From: Bradyrhizobium diazoefficiens
GTDB lineage: Bacteria > Pseudomonadota > Alphaproteobacteria > Rhizobiales > Xanthobacteraceae
Direction: 5' to 3'
Assembly (NCBI RefSeq): GCF_018131185.1
Contig: NZ_JAFCJE010000006.1
Span: 124,001-188,000, forward strand
DNA: 64,000 bases
In this document: in pieces, positions 18,979 to 27,469 of the stretch
How positions within the stretch are numbered: the first letter of the stretch is position 1
Layout of the letters: each line of letters begins with the position of its first letter
Notes under the pieces: model-generated
What the model saw: only the letters and a program-made list of their open reading frames with translations
What the model was told of the DNA's origin: nothing
Database searches by the model: none
Position numbers and translations under genes: made by a program

Positions 18979-19079
18979 GCGAAAATCTCTTGCGACATGT
19001 TGCTCCGGAACGTAAGCCCGCGAGGCATAAACGACAAGACCTCGAGCCCTGCGCTTGGGGACGAGAGAGGCCCTCAGCC

Positions 19080-20414
19080 ATGACCCAGCGCTTCGATGTG
19101 ATCCTCAAGAACGGCACCGTCGTCAACCAGGACGGCGAGGGTGTTCGCGATATCGGCATCACGGACGGTCGCATCGCCGAGCTGGGCCCGCTGTCGCAGG
19201 CCTCAGCCGCGGAAGTGATCGACTGCAAGGGCCTGCACATCCTGCCCGGTGTCATGGACACGCAGGTGCATTTCCGCGAGCCCGGACTGGAGCAGAAGGA
19301 AGATCTCGAGACCGGCTCGCGCAGCGCCGTGATGGGCGGCGTCACCGCCGTGTTCGAGATGCCGAACACCTCGCCGCTCACCGTGACCGAGGCGACCTTC
19401 TCCGACAAGATCAAGCGCGCCCATCACCGCATGCATTGCGATTTCGCCTTCTTCATCGGCGGCACCCGCGAGAACGTGCAGGACCTGCCGGTGCTCGAGC
19501 GCGCGCCGGGCTGCGCCGGCGTCAAGGTGTTCATCGGCTCCTCGACCGGCGCGCTGCTGGTGGAGGACGACGAAAGCCTGCGCCGCATCTTCCAGGTGAT
19601 CCGCCGCCGCGCCGCCTTCCACGCCGAGGACGAGTACCGCCTCAACGACCGCAAATCGCTGCGCATCGAGGGCGATCCGCGCTCGCATCCGGTGTGGCGC
19701 GACGAGACTGCGGCGCTGATGGCGACCCAGCGCCTCGTCAAGCTTGCGCACGAGACCGGCAAGCGCATCCATGTGCTGCACATCTCGACCAAGGAAGAGA
19801 TCGAATTCCTGCGCGACCACAAGGACGTCGCATCGTGCGAGGCGACGCCGCATCATCTCACGCTGGTCGCGCCCGAATGCTACGAGCGGCTGGGCACGCT
19901 GGCGCAGATGAACCCGCCTGTGCGCGGGGCAGATCATCGCGCCGGGATCTGGCGCGGTATCGAGCAAGGCATCATCGACGTGCTCGGCTCCGACCATGCT
20001 CCGCATACGCTGGAGGAGAAGCAGAAGACCTATCCGGCCTCGCCCTCCGGCATGACCGGCGTGCAGACGCTGGTGCCGTTGATGCTCGATCACGTCAACG
20101 CGGGCCGGCTCTCGCTCGCCCGCTTCGTCGATCTCACCAGCGCCGGCCCCGCGCGCCTCTACAACATGGCCTGCAAGGGCCGCATCGCCGCCGGCTACGA
20201 CGCCGACTTCACGGTCGTCGACCTCAAGCGCAGCGAGACCATCACCAACAAATGGGTGGCGTCCAAGGCCGGCTGGACTCCCTATGACGGGGTGCGCGTC
20301 ACGGGCTGGCCCGTCGGCACCTTCGTCCGCGGCCGCCGCGTGATGTGGCAAGGCGAGCTGGTGACGCCTTCGCAGGGTGAGCCGGTGCGGTTTCTGGAGA
20401 CGCTGAAGCAGTAG
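19080..20414 (+). CDS. pyrC: Dihydroorotase-family amidohydrolase with altered HxH motif
   Basis: A 444-residue amidohydrolase-superfamily enzyme of the class I dihydroorotase/allantoinase type. The N-terminal LKNGTVVNQDGE and LHILPG belong to the composite beta domain; the carbamylated Lys is in GVKVFIGSSTG; metal ligands continue with His in FHAEDE and HVLHIS, and the catalytic Asp in LGSDHAPHT. The usual D-x-H-x-H-x-R-x-P-G is DTQVHFREPG here, so the first metal His is Gln. It would form or open dihydroorotate in pyrimidine synthesis, but the altered ligand makes the exact substrate uncertain. The ATG at 19080 follows GAGAGAGG. Confidence 0.83.
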   Translation: MTQRFDVILKNGTVVNQDGEGVRDIGITDGRIAELGPLSQASAAEVIDCKGLHILPGVMDTQVHFREPGLEQKEDLETGSRSAVMGGVTAVFEMPNTSPLTVTEATFSDKIKRAHHRMHCDFAFFIGGTRENVQDLPVLERAPGCAGVKVFIGSSTGALLVEDDESLRRIFQVIRRRAAFHAEDEYRLNDRKSLRIEGDPRSHPVWRDETAALMATQRLVKLAHETGKRIHVLHISTKEEIEFLRDHKDVASCEATPHHLTLVAPECYERLGTLAQMNPPVRGADHRAGIWRGIEQGIIDVLGSDHAPHTLEEKQKTYPASPSGMTGVQTLVPLMLDHVNAGRLSLARFVDLTSAGPARLYNMACKGRIAAGYDADFTVVDLKRSETITNKWVASKAGWTPYDGVRVTGWPVGTFVRGRRVMWQGELVTPSQGEPVRFLETLKQ

Positions 20415-20438
20415 AAGCAGGTCAAGCCTCTGCCTCCG

Positions 20439-20547
20439 CTGTCATGCCCCGGCTTGACCGGGGCATCCAGTACGCCGCGACGAGAGTTGATTGATGCGAC
20501 TGCAGCCTCTGGAATCCTGGATTGCCCGCTTTCGCGGGCAATGACAG
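20439..20547. repeat. Palindromic intergenic repeat (family D)
   Basis: CTGTCATGCCCCGGCTTGAC...GGGGCATCCAGTACG and, inverted, TCCTGGATTGCCCGC...GCGGGCAATGACAG. A sister copy is at 34593-34698. Confidence 0.8.
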
Positions 20548-20586
20548 TGTGCCGCGAAGCGAAACCGCAAATTGGGAGGCCGCATG

Positions 20587-21456
20587 ATGTCCCAGCGAAA
20601 CGCCCTCATCACCACCGAACAGCTCGCCGCCATCCTTGGCGATCCCAACCTGCGCCTCTACGACTGCACGACGTATAACGAGCCTGTTCCGCCCGGCAGC
20701 GACGTGCCGTATCGCGCGGTGCCCGGGGACAAGACGTTCGAAGCCGGCCACATTCCCGGCGCCGATTTCCTCGACCTGCAGGGCGAGTTCTCCGACACCT
20801 CGTCGCAACAGTTCTTCATGATGCCCGGCGTCACCCAACTCGAGGCCGCCTTCGGCCGCCACGGCCTCGACGCGGGCAAGACCGTCGTGCTCTACAGCAT
20901 CGGCACGATGATGTGGTCGACCCGGTTCTGGTGGATGCTGCGTTCGCTCGGCGTCGATGCGCAGGTGCTCGACGGCGGTTTCGACAAATGGAAGGACGAG
21001 GGGCGGCCGGTCGCAACAGGCGCACCGGGGGGATATGAGGCCACGACCTTCAAAGCCACGCCGCGCGCGGGGTTCTTCGTCGACAAGAATACGGTGAAAT
21101 CGCGGATCGGCGATCCCAAGACTGTCATCGTCAACGCGCTCGGGCCGCAATTTCACCGTGGCCTCGAGCCGAGCCGTTACGGCCGGCCGGGCCGCGTTCC
21201 CGGCAGCGTCAACGTGGCAGCCGCGACGCTCACCAACGCCGACAAGACCCTGACAAGCCTTGCTGATGCCGAAGCGAAATTCACCGCGCAAGGCGTCACG
21301 CGCGACAAGAATGTGATCCTCTATTGCGGCGGCGGCATTTCGGCGACGATCGATCTGCTGCTGTTGGCCCAGCTCGGCTACGACAAGCTGACGCTGTATG
21401 ACGGCTCGATGGGCGAGTGGGCGAGGGATGCGGCCCTGCCGATCGAGACCGATTGA
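20587..21456 (+). CDS. Two-domain rhodanese (thiosulfate/3-mercaptopyruvate sulfurtransferase)
   Basis: About 289 residues with two rhodanese modules. The N-terminal, non-catalytic one contains FEAGHIPGADFLDLQGEF and WSTRFWWMLRSLG; the C-terminal one ends with the active-site loop LYCGGGISAT, whose Cys carries the persulfide. The CGGGIS loop is closer to thiosulfate/mercaptopyruvate sulfurtransferases of alphaproteobacteria than to CGSGVT of SseA. GGGAGG lies 7 nt before the ATG at 20587; the adjacent ATG at 20584 is also possible. It follows the dihydroorotase-like gene on the same strand, separated by a repeat. Confidence 0.9.
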   Translation: MSQRNALITTEQLAAILGDPNLRLYDCTTYNEPVPPGSDVPYRAVPGDKTFEAGHIPGADFLDLQGEFSDTSSQQFFMMPGVTQLEAAFGRHGLDAGKTVVLYSIGTMMWSTRFWWMLRSLGVDAQVLDGGFDKWKDEGRPVATGAPGGYEATTFKATPRAGFFVDKNTVKSRIGDPKTVIVNALGPQFHRGLEPSRYGRPGRVPGSVNVAAATLTNADKTLTSLADAEAKFTAQGVTRDKNVILYCGGGISATIDLLLLAQLGYDKLTLYDGSMGEWARDAALPIETD

Positions 21457-21628
21457 GGCGCGCGTTCCCGGTGGCATCGGGAACATCTCCCGGGCATCGC
21501 GAGACTAATGCTTGTCTGCGCGCAACCGCTTCCGTGCGATAAACACGGCAGACTTCGCGACGCTTTTCGCTGAGTCATTCGTCCGTCAACTGGCCCCGCC
21601 CGTGTGGCGGGGTCATTTTCGGCAGTTC

Positions 21629-21895
21629 CTACTGCCTGCAGATGTCGACCGAGAATTCGCCGTTGCGGATGCGGCCGGGAAAGCCCTCGACGAACTTGGC
21701 GACCGCGTCCTCGCCGTAGGTGCCGACGAGCTCGGCAAAGGCCGCGAACAAGCTTGCCTGCGCCAGGCAGTCGCCGTCGACGCCGTCATGGCGCGCTTCG
21801 GCCCAGGCCTCGTTGAGATAGCTCAGTGCGGCCTGCTTTTGCTCGTGATCGGGCAGCGGCGCGCGGGCGGGGGCGTAGGAAATCGGCTGGCTCAT
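21629..21895 (-). CDS. Small conserved hypothetical protein
   Basis: An 88-residue acidic soluble protein, mostly helical, containing LPDHEQKQAALSYLNEAWAE and AELVGTYGEDAVAKFVEGF. No known domain recognised. Codon use and third-position GC resemble the neighbours. It is monocistronic, convergent with the sulfurtransferase gene. Confidence 0.6.
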   Translation of the reverse strand: MSQPISYAPARAPLPDHEQKQAALSYLNEAWAEARHDGVDGDCLAQASLFAAFAELVGTYGEDAVAKFVEGFPGRIRNGEFSVDICRQ

Positions 21896-22036
21896 GAAAC
21901 TCGATCAGGGCTGGGGCGCGATCCACGGCGATGCGCTGTGCGAGAGGTTTAGCACGGGCGTTAACGACCGCTAGGCTACATCTTTAAGAACGGTTAACGG
22001 CTGTGAACAAACTCGATGACAGAGTTCCCACTGCTT

Positions 22037-22142
22037 GTCATTCCGAGTCGCGCCGACAGGCGCGAACCCGGAATCCATCACGCTACGGAGCCGGTGGATG
22101 TATGGATTCCGGGCTCGCACTTTGCGCGCCCTGGAATGACGG
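22037..22142. repeat. Palindromic intergenic repeat (family E)
   Basis: TGTCATTCCGAGTCGCG...CGAACCCGGAATCCATCAC and inverted TATGGATTCCGGGCTCG...CTGGAATGACGG. Related copies are at 58986-59030 and 60758-60886. Confidence 0.8.
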
Positions 22143-22152
22143 GAGGGAGAGT

Positions 22153-22530
22153 TCAGTTCGCGTAACGCGCCGTCAGATCCCGCGAGATCTTCGAGCCTTC
22201 CTCGATATAGCGGCGGATCGCCACCGTCGCCGCCGGCGTGCAGCTCCGGTAGGTCTGCTGAAAGCCGTTATAGCCGCGGTTGAAGCCCGCGATCATGCGG
22301 GTGCGGCGCTCGCCGGAGGGGGTTTCGGCATCGATCAGCGCCTGCATCTCGTTGCGCCATTTGTTGCCCTCGTTGGCCCCGCAGATGCCGCGCAGATAGT
22401 GCAGCCCGCCAAGGATCTCCGCCAGCCGCTGCAGATCGCCGTCAAACGGCGCCGCCACGTCCTGGGCCCGGGCGGGCACGCAGGCGCAGGCGAGAACCAG
22501 GGCAAAAATGGCGAGAAATCGCGTGGACAT
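22153..22530 (-). CDS. TIGR02301 family secreted protein
   Basis: A 125-residue protein with a signal peptide (cleavage likely after Ala-Arg-Ala near residue 22). The mature chain has LAEILGGLHYLRGICG, a central EMQALIDAE, FNRGYNGFQQTYRSC and two Cys that could pair. This matches the TIGR02301 family of short periplasmic proteins found in Rhizobiales; function unknown. It may share a transcript with the Nudix gene upstream (46 bp gap). Confidence 0.8.
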   Translation of the reverse strand: MSTRFLAIFALVLACACVPARAQDVAAPFDGDLQRLAEILGGLHYLRGICGANEGNKWRNEMQALIDAETPSGERRTRMIAGFNRGYNGFQQTYRSCTPAATVAIRRYIEEGSKISRDLTARYAN

Positions 22531-22576
22531 CGGCGGGCTGTATGCCCCCTCGGGCCCGTGGACGCAAGGCGGGCGG

Positions 22577-23011
22577 TCAGGGGCCGATCAGGCGCGCGGC
22601 GGACTGGATGACCTCTTCCAACCCCCCGGTCAGCTTGAGGTCTCCGAGGCTGGCCAGGGCGTCGGGCGCGATCCAGCGGTAGTCGTCGAGCTCGTCGTTC
22701 AGAACCGGCTCACGGGCCACCCAGCGGGCGGCAAACGACATGATCAGATAATGGCCGGCCCCGGTCGCCGCCGGCAGCACCTCGCGCCACCCGGCGAGGC
22801 CGACGATCGCAATGTCGAGCCCGGTTTCCTCGTCGACCTCGCGGCTCAGGGCCTGGTGCAGCGATTCGCCGAATTCGACCCGGCCGCCCGGGAGCGAATA
22901 GAAGCCCTTGGCGGGCGAGCGGGCGCGGCGGGTCAGCAGCACCTTGCCGTCGCGGAAGATGGCGGCACTGACCGCGATCTGGGGATGGGTTGGCTGGACG
23001 GCTGAAACCAT
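22577..23011 (-). CDS. Nudix hydrolase
   Basis: A 144-residue enzyme with an intact Nudix box: GGRVEFGE followed, at the correct spacing, by REVDEETGL. The Glu residues of REVDEE bind Mg2+. Length and start (TRRARSPAKGFYSLPGG) resemble ADP-ribose pyrophosphatase/MutT-like proteins; the substrate cannot be read. It is followed by the TIGR02301 gene and preceded, 33 bp away, by a conserved hypothetical gene, all on the minus strand. Confidence 0.9.
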   Translation of the reverse strand: MVSAVQPTHPQIAVSAAIFRDGKVLLTRRARSPAKGFYSLPGGRVEFGESLHQALSREVDEETGLDIAIVGLAGWREVLPAATGAGHYLIMSFAARWVAREPVLNDELDDYRWIAPDALASLGDLKLTGGLEEVIQSAARLIGP

Positions 23012-23044
23012 CTTCTTGAAGGACCTGTTCTGAAAGGACCCGGC

Positions 23045-23545
23045 TCAGTTCGCCATGATGGTATCGACGTCGGCTTCGGCCCCGCCATGGATGATGCCGC
23101 CGCAGGCCGCGATCAGCGGCTTGACCCAGAGCGCGGCCTGCTCGGCGAGACGAATGCGCGTCGTGTCCTTTTCGACGTCGCGCATCGCCGAGCCGACCGC
23201 AATCAGGATCGAGGTCATGGTGTCGGTGAGGTGGTCGAATTGGGCGCGCACGTTGGGATCGGCCTTCTCATAGGCCTCGATGGCGAGGTCGCGCGCCTTG
23301 AAGTTGGAGGCCGTGAAATGCTCGGCATAGGACAGCGGCGACCAGGTCAAAAAGTCTTCCGCGCATTCGGGCATGTCGGGGACCATTTCCAGCAGCATCA
23401 CGGCTTCATTGAAATGGTTGAGATAGTCGGTGGCAAGCCCGGTCCGCGGGTTGATGTTGGCCACGCGCAGCCGCTCGGCCCAGGCGGAAGCCTCGGGGCC
23501 CGTCTGTACGTGCGTCCGCGCGGGTTGGGAGGCCATTGAGCTCAT
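23045..23545 (-). CDS. Conserved hypothetical protein of Rhizobiales
   Basis: A 166-residue soluble helical protein with TGLATDYLNHFNEAVMLLEM and WSPLSYAEHFTASNFKARDL; no catalytic motif is recognisable and no membrane segment is present. First gene of a possible three-gene minus-strand group with the Nudix and TIGR02301 genes. The promoter would lie in the 63-bp gap shared with the divergent SRAP gene. Confidence 0.7.
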   Translation of the reverse strand: MSSMASQPARTHVQTGPEASAWAERLRVANINPRTGLATDYLNHFNEAVMLLEMVPDMPECAEDFLTWSPLSYAEHFTASNFKARDLAIEAYEKADPNVRAQFDHLTDTMTSILIAVGSAMRDVEKDTTRIRLAEQAALWVKPLIAACGGIIHGGAEADVDTIMAN

Positions 23546-23608
23546 CAGCCGCAGTGTTAACGTTCGGGGTTAAAAGGACCTGAACGGACCCTATATAGAC
23601 GCCCTGGG

Positions 23609-24373
23609 ATGTGTGGACGCTTCGTCATAACTTCGGCCCCCGCGGCCTTGCGGCAACTGTTCGGCTATGTCGAGCAGCCGAATTTCCCGCCTCGGTACAA
23701 CGTGGCGCCGACACAACCGATTCCGGTCGTGTTGGTCGAGAACGGCGCGCGGCATTTCCGCCTGATGCGCTGGGGCCTCTTGCCGGGCTGGGTCAAGGAT
23801 CCTCGCGGATTCACGCTCCTGATCAACGCCCGTTCGGAGACGATCCTCGAGAAGCCCGCCTTCAAGAGAGCGATACGCCGGCGCCGCGGCCTGATCCCGG
23901 CCGACGGCTATTACGAATGGAAGGTGGAGGACGGCCGCAAGCAGCCCTTCTTCATTCACCGCGCCGACGGTGCGCCGCTCGGTTTCGCCGCTGTGTTCGA
24001 GACCTGGGCCGGACCGAACGGCGAGGAACTCGACACGGTCGCGATCGTCACGGCCGCCGCGGGCGAGGATCTCGCCGCGCTGCATGACCGCGTGCCCGTC
24101 ACCATCAGCGAGCGCGATTTCGAGCGCTGGCTCGATATTCGCGGCGACGAGGTCGACGCGATCCTGCCGCTGCTGACCACCCCGCGCCTCGGCGAATTCG
24201 CCTGGCACCCGGTCTCCACCCGCGTCAACCGCGTCGCCAATGACGACGAGCAACTGCTCTTGCCGATCAGCGCGGAGGAGATGGCGGCGGAAGCAGAGGC
24301 GGCCAGGCCGAAGAGGGCGGTGCGGAAGGTTGTGGCCAGCTCATCGGATGACGGGCAGGGGTCGTTGTTCTAG
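23609..24373 (+). CDS. SOS response-associated peptidase (SRAP/YedK/HMCES family)
   Basis: A 254-residue protein starting MCGRF: Cys2 becomes the N-terminal nucleophile that bonds to abasic sites in single-stranded DNA. Other active-site elements are present: YNVAPTQ, MRWGLLPGW, INARSET (Asn), DGYYEWK (Glu) and FAWHPVST (His). Family proteins shield abasic sites and cleave themselves off. No LexA box was identified in the 63-bp divergent gap. A Lys/Arg-rich tail extends past the core. Confidence 0.94.
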   Translation: MCGRFVITSAPAALRQLFGYVEQPNFPPRYNVAPTQPIPVVLVENGARHFRLMRWGLLPGWVKDPRGFTLLINARSETILEKPAFKRAIRRRRGLIPADGYYEWKVEDGRKQPFFIHRADGAPLGFAAVFETWAGPNGEELDTVAIVTAAAGEDLAALHDRVPVTISERDFERWLDIRGDEVDAILPLLTTPRLGEFAWHPVSTRVNRVANDDEQLLLPISAEEMAAEAEAARPKRAVRKVVASSSDDGQGSLF

Positions 24374-24397
24374 CTGCAGTGTCGCCACCCACTCCGC

Positions 24398-24542
24398 CGT
24401 CGTCCCGGACAAGCGCGCGCAGATCCGGGACCCATAGCCACAGGGAGCAGTTGTGGCGCGAGCCGGTCACCACGAGTCTTCGTCAAACGCGACCCTGTGG
24501 TTATGGGTCCCGGCTTCGCGCTACGCGCGCCCCGGGACGACG
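24398..24542. repeat. Palindromic intergenic repeat (family A)
   Basis: CGTCGTCCCGGACAAGCG...GGGACCCATAGCCACAGGG and inverted CCCTGTGGTTATGGGTCCCG...GGGACGACG; nearly the same plan and length as 16684-16828. It separates the convergent SRAP and CoA-transferase genes. Confidence 0.84.
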
Positions 24543-24564
24543 AGGAGAGTATGTGGCGCTATCG

Positions 24565-25758
24565 TCACACGATCTCCCTTGCCCTCAACCCTGCAATCTC
24601 CGCCGCATCGAATCCCAGCTCGCCGAGCACCGCCTCCGTATCAGCGCCCAGCTCCGGCGCCATCCGGTCCAGCCTGCCGCCGCCATGGGCAAGCTTGAAG
24701 CCGCTGCCGGCAAAGCGCAGGCGGCCGTAGGGCGTGTCCAGCTCCTGGATCGCGGCGCGCGCCTTGATTTGCGGATGGTCGATGACTTCCTCGACCTTCC
24801 AGATGCTGGCGCAGGGCGCGCCGGCGTCTTCCAGTAAAGTCTCCCATTCGCGCGCCGGCCGTGCCGCCAGCGCCTCCTCGATGATGGCGCGGAGCGCCGG
24901 CTCGTTCTCGTTGCGCGCGAACCAGTCGGCAAAGCGCGGATCGCTGAGCGTATCCTCGCGGCCGAGCGCGCTCATCAGCGCGCGGTACTGCTTCTCGTTG
25001 TTGACGGCGAGCAGGATATGGCCATCGCCGCACTTGAACAAATTCGCCGTGGTCCTGCGGCTGACCGCCTGGTTGCCCGAGAGCTGCTGGCGATGGCCGG
25101 CGACCGACCAGTCCGCGATCTGCCCGGACAGAAAGGCCAGCGTCGCCTCCAGCATGGAGACGTCGATGAGCTGGCCCTTGCCGGTGCGGTCGCGCTGGTA
25201 GAGCGCGCTCGACACGCCGAATGCGGCGGTCGCGCCCGACAGCACGTCGCAGACCGCAAAGCCCGCCCGCGTCGGTCCGGTCTCGGGATGCCCCGTGATC
25301 GCCATGATGCCGGAGAGCGCCTGCATCTTGCCGTCATAGCCGGGCCGCAAGCGGTCCGGGCCGGTCTGGCCAAAACCCGAGACCGCGCAATAGATCAGTC
25401 TTGGATTGATCGCCGACAGCGCCTCGTAGCCGATGCCGAGCTTGTCCATCACGCCGGGGCGGAAATTCTCCATGACGACGTCGACGGTCTCTGCAAGCTT
25501 CTTCACGATCGCGATCGCCTCGGGCTTCTGCAGATCGAGCGTGAGGCTGCGCTTGTTGCCGTTGACGGCCTGGAACGCGGGGGCCAGCCCGCGCTCGGCC
25601 CATTCGCGTGACAGCGGCGTGCGGCGCATGTCCTCGCCCTCACGCCGCTCGACCTTGATGACGTCCGCTCCCAGGAGCGCAAGCTGGTAGCTGGCATAGG
25701 GGCCGGCCAGCACCTGGGTGAAGTCCAGGATCTTCACGCCCTCGAACGGTCGCGTCAC
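24565..25758 (-). CDS. CaiB/BaiF (class III) CoA-transferase
   Basis: A 397-residue cytosolic enzyme moving CoA between acyl-CoA and a carboxylic acid. Family marks: GVKILDFTQVLAGPYASYQLALLGADVIKVE, VNGNKRSLTLDL, ENFRPGVMDKLGIGYE, YCAVSGFGQTGP, and the catalytic Asp in FAVCDVLSGATAAFG. The start is GTG, preceded by GGGGAG at 6 nt. The upstream gene, 36 bp away, encodes a GrdB-like protein, so the pair is probably one unit. The acid substrate is unknown. Confidence 0.92.
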   Translation of the reverse strand: MTRPFEGVKILDFTQVLAGPYASYQLALLGADVIKVERREGEDMRRTPLSREWAERGLAPAFQAVNGNKRSLTLDLQKPEAIAIVKKLAETVDVVMENFRPGVMDKLGIGYEALSAINPRLIYCAVSGFGQTGPDRLRPGYDGKMQALSGIMAITGHPETGPTRAGFAVCDVLSGATAAFGVSSALYQRDRTGKGQLIDVSMLEATLAFLSGQIADWSVAGHRQQLSGNQAVSRRTTANLFKCGDGHILLAVNNEKQYRALMSALGREDTLSDPRFADWFARNENEPALRAIIEEALAARPAREWETLLEDAGAPCASIWKVEEVIDHPQIKARAAIQELDTPYGRLRFAGSGFKLAHGGGRLDRMAPELGADTEAVLGELGFDAAEIAGLRAREIV

Positions 25759-25794
25759 GTCGCTCTCCCCTCTTGTTGTCGTTGTCGGAGGACG

Positions 25795-26724
25795 TCAGGC
25801 GGCGCGGTTGCCCCGCGCGATCTCCTTCTGCTTGTCGAATTCGGCGCGGCGGCGCGCCAGCTCTTCGGCTGAGAGCTGCGCGACGTTGTTGTAGTCGAGC
25901 TTCCAGGAGGCGTCCTCGCTCCAGCGCAGCGGCGACTGCATCGTGGTCTGCGCACCGCTCGCGGTCTCCAGCAGCTTGAGCGCCAGCTCGAGCGTCTGCG
26001 CCTGCGAGGCGACATCATGCGGCTTGCCGGCGGAATTGCCGAGCGGGAAGTCGCTGAACAGGAAGCGCGGGACGGCGGCGTGCTCGATGATGTCCTTGGC
26101 GCAGCCCATGATCACGGTCGGAATGCCGTTCTCTTCGAGATGCCGCGCCACCAGCGCCGTGGTCTGGTGGCAGACCGGGCAGTTCGGCACCAACACCGCG
26201 ACATCGACCTTGTCGGCGAGACAGCGCGCCAGAATCTCCGGCGCGTCGGTGTCGAGCGTGACGCGGTGGCTGCGGTTGGTCGGCGCGCCGAAGAAGCGCG
26301 GGGCGACCTCGCCGATGCGCCCGGCGGCGGACGCCTTCAGGAGCTGCGGCAGCGGAAACCAGGTGCCGTTGTCGGTCGCCGAGGTGTGCTTGCGATCGTA
26401 GCCGATATGCGAGATGCGAAGGTCGTGCTCCCTGGAGGTATCGCCGTCGTAGACCTCGTAGAATTTCGCGCTGCCGTTATACGCCGCCCCTGGTCCCTGG
26501 TCTCCCTTGGCGGGATCGTACGGCGCAGCCGTCGTGATGACGGTCACGCGCGACTTTGCCAGCGGCTTCGTCAGCGGCTGGAACGGCGCCGAGGTGTAAT
26601 GCGCCCAGCGATACGGCGTGGTGTAGCCGATCGCCGCGTAATAATCCCGCGTACGCTGCATGTAGGGGACGGGGGCATCATAGTCGGGCGCAAAGCCGAA
26701 TTCGTCGTCGCGCGGCGCGGTCAT
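25795..26724 (-). CDS. Glycine/sarcosine/betaine reductase B-like (GrdB/PrdB-like) protein with CxxC
   Basis: A 309-residue protein. From about residue 160 the pattern VDVAVLVPNCPVCHQTTALV, then GIPTVIMGCAKDI and PRFLFSDFPLGNS, follows the fold of GrdB-type reductase subunits (sensor residue, redox Cys, partner-binding turn, Pro-Leu-Gly). In clostridial enzymes this loop carries selenocysteine; here it is Cys-Pro-Val-Cys and no in-frame TGA is used. The N-terminal part (YTTPYRWAHYTSAPFQPL) is unlike GrdB. An aerobic alphaproteobacterium lacks the usual partners, so a different reductive or sensing role is likely. AGGAGA precedes the ATG. Confidence 0.66.
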   Translation of the reverse strand: MTAPRDDEFGFAPDYDAPVPYMQRTRDYYAAIGYTTPYRWAHYTSAPFQPLTKPLAKSRVTVITTAAPYDPAKGDQGPGAAYNGSAKFYEVYDGDTSREHDLRISHIGYDRKHTSATDNGTWFPLPQLLKASAAGRIGEVAPRFFGAPTNRSHRVTLDTDAPEILARCLADKVDVAVLVPNCPVCHQTTALVARHLEENGIPTVIMGCAKDIIEHAAVPRFLFSDFPLGNSAGKPHDVASQAQTLELALKLLETASGAQTTMQSPLRWSEDASWKLDYNNVAQLSAEELARRRAEFDKQKEIARGNRAA

Positions 26725-26845
26725 GGGCGCGTCTCCTGGTTCTTGGTTGGGGCCAGACTAGAGATAGTTTTCGCGTCGCTCAACGGGGGGCGCGGCGGCG
26801 CAGGGCTGAATTGCAGGCGAGGATGGTGGGCACGGCGCCCCTCAG

Positions 26846-26868
26846 CCTCCCCTGGCCCCCAGGGGAGG
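26846..26868. repeat. Short GC-rich perfect palindrome before nudK's end
   Basis: CCTCCCCTGG-CCC-CCAGGGGAGG is a 10-bp stem with a 3-nt loop between the start side of the GrdB-like gene and the end of nudK. No T-run follows, so it is more like a short repeat than a classical terminator for nudK. Confidence 0.55.
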
Positions 26869-26878
26869 GTAAGCTAGC

Positions 26879-27460
26879 TCACCTGAACACATGCAGCGCC
26901 ACATATTGCAGCAGCATGATCGCCTTGGCGTCGATGATGCGGCCGTCGGCGATCATCGCCAGGGCCTCGTCGATCGAAAGCTCCAGCACCTCGATGTCCT
27001 CGCCCTCGTGCTCCAGGCCGCCGCCGTCGCTCACCCGCATCTCGGGCTCGTACTCGGCGACGAAGAAATGCAGCTTCTCGGTGATGGCGCCCGGGCTCAT
27101 GAAGGCCTCGAACACCTTGTGGACGTGGTGCAGGCGATAGCCGGTCTCCTCCTCGGCCTCGGCGCGGATGCGCGCCTCGGGCTCGGCATTGTCGAGCACG
27201 CCCGCGGCGGCCTCGATCAGCAGGTCGTCATGGCCGCGGATGAAGGCCGGCAGGCGGAATTGCTTCGCCAGGATCACGGTCCGCCGCGCGCGGTTGTACG
27301 GCAGCACCGCGGCGGCGTTGTCGCGCTCGTAGGTCTCGCGGTGCTGCGTCTGCCACTCGCCATTGGCGCGCCGGTATTCGAACGTCGTGGTCTTCAGCGT
27401 GGTCCAGCCGTCGGAGAGCACGCGGACGTCCTTGATGCGGACGCGGTCGGAAATGGTCAT
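26879..27460 (-). CDS. nudK: GDP-mannose pyrophosphatase-like Nudix hydrolase
   Basis: A 193-residue homodimer-type Nudix enzyme. Alignment by eye to NudK runs end to end: RRANGEWQTQHRETYERDN, VILAKQFRLP, EAAAGVLDN, the Nudix Glu cluster in AEAEEETGY, FEAFMSPGAITEKLHFF, and EGEDIEVLEL near the end. It hydrolyses GDP-mannose or related sugar nucleotides. Same strand and close spacing (9 bp) to the GNAT gene upstream. Confidence 0.9.
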   Translation of the reverse strand: MTISDRVRIKDVRVLSDGWTTLKTTTFEYRRANGEWQTQHRETYERDNAAAVLPYNRARRTVILAKQFRLPAFIRGHDDLLIEAAAGVLDNAEPEARIRAEAEEETGYRLHHVHKVFEAFMSPGAITEKLHFFVAEYEPEMRVSDGGGLEHEGEDIEVLELSIDEALAMIADGRIIDAKAIMLLQYVALHVFR

Positions 27461-27469
27461 GGCGGGATC

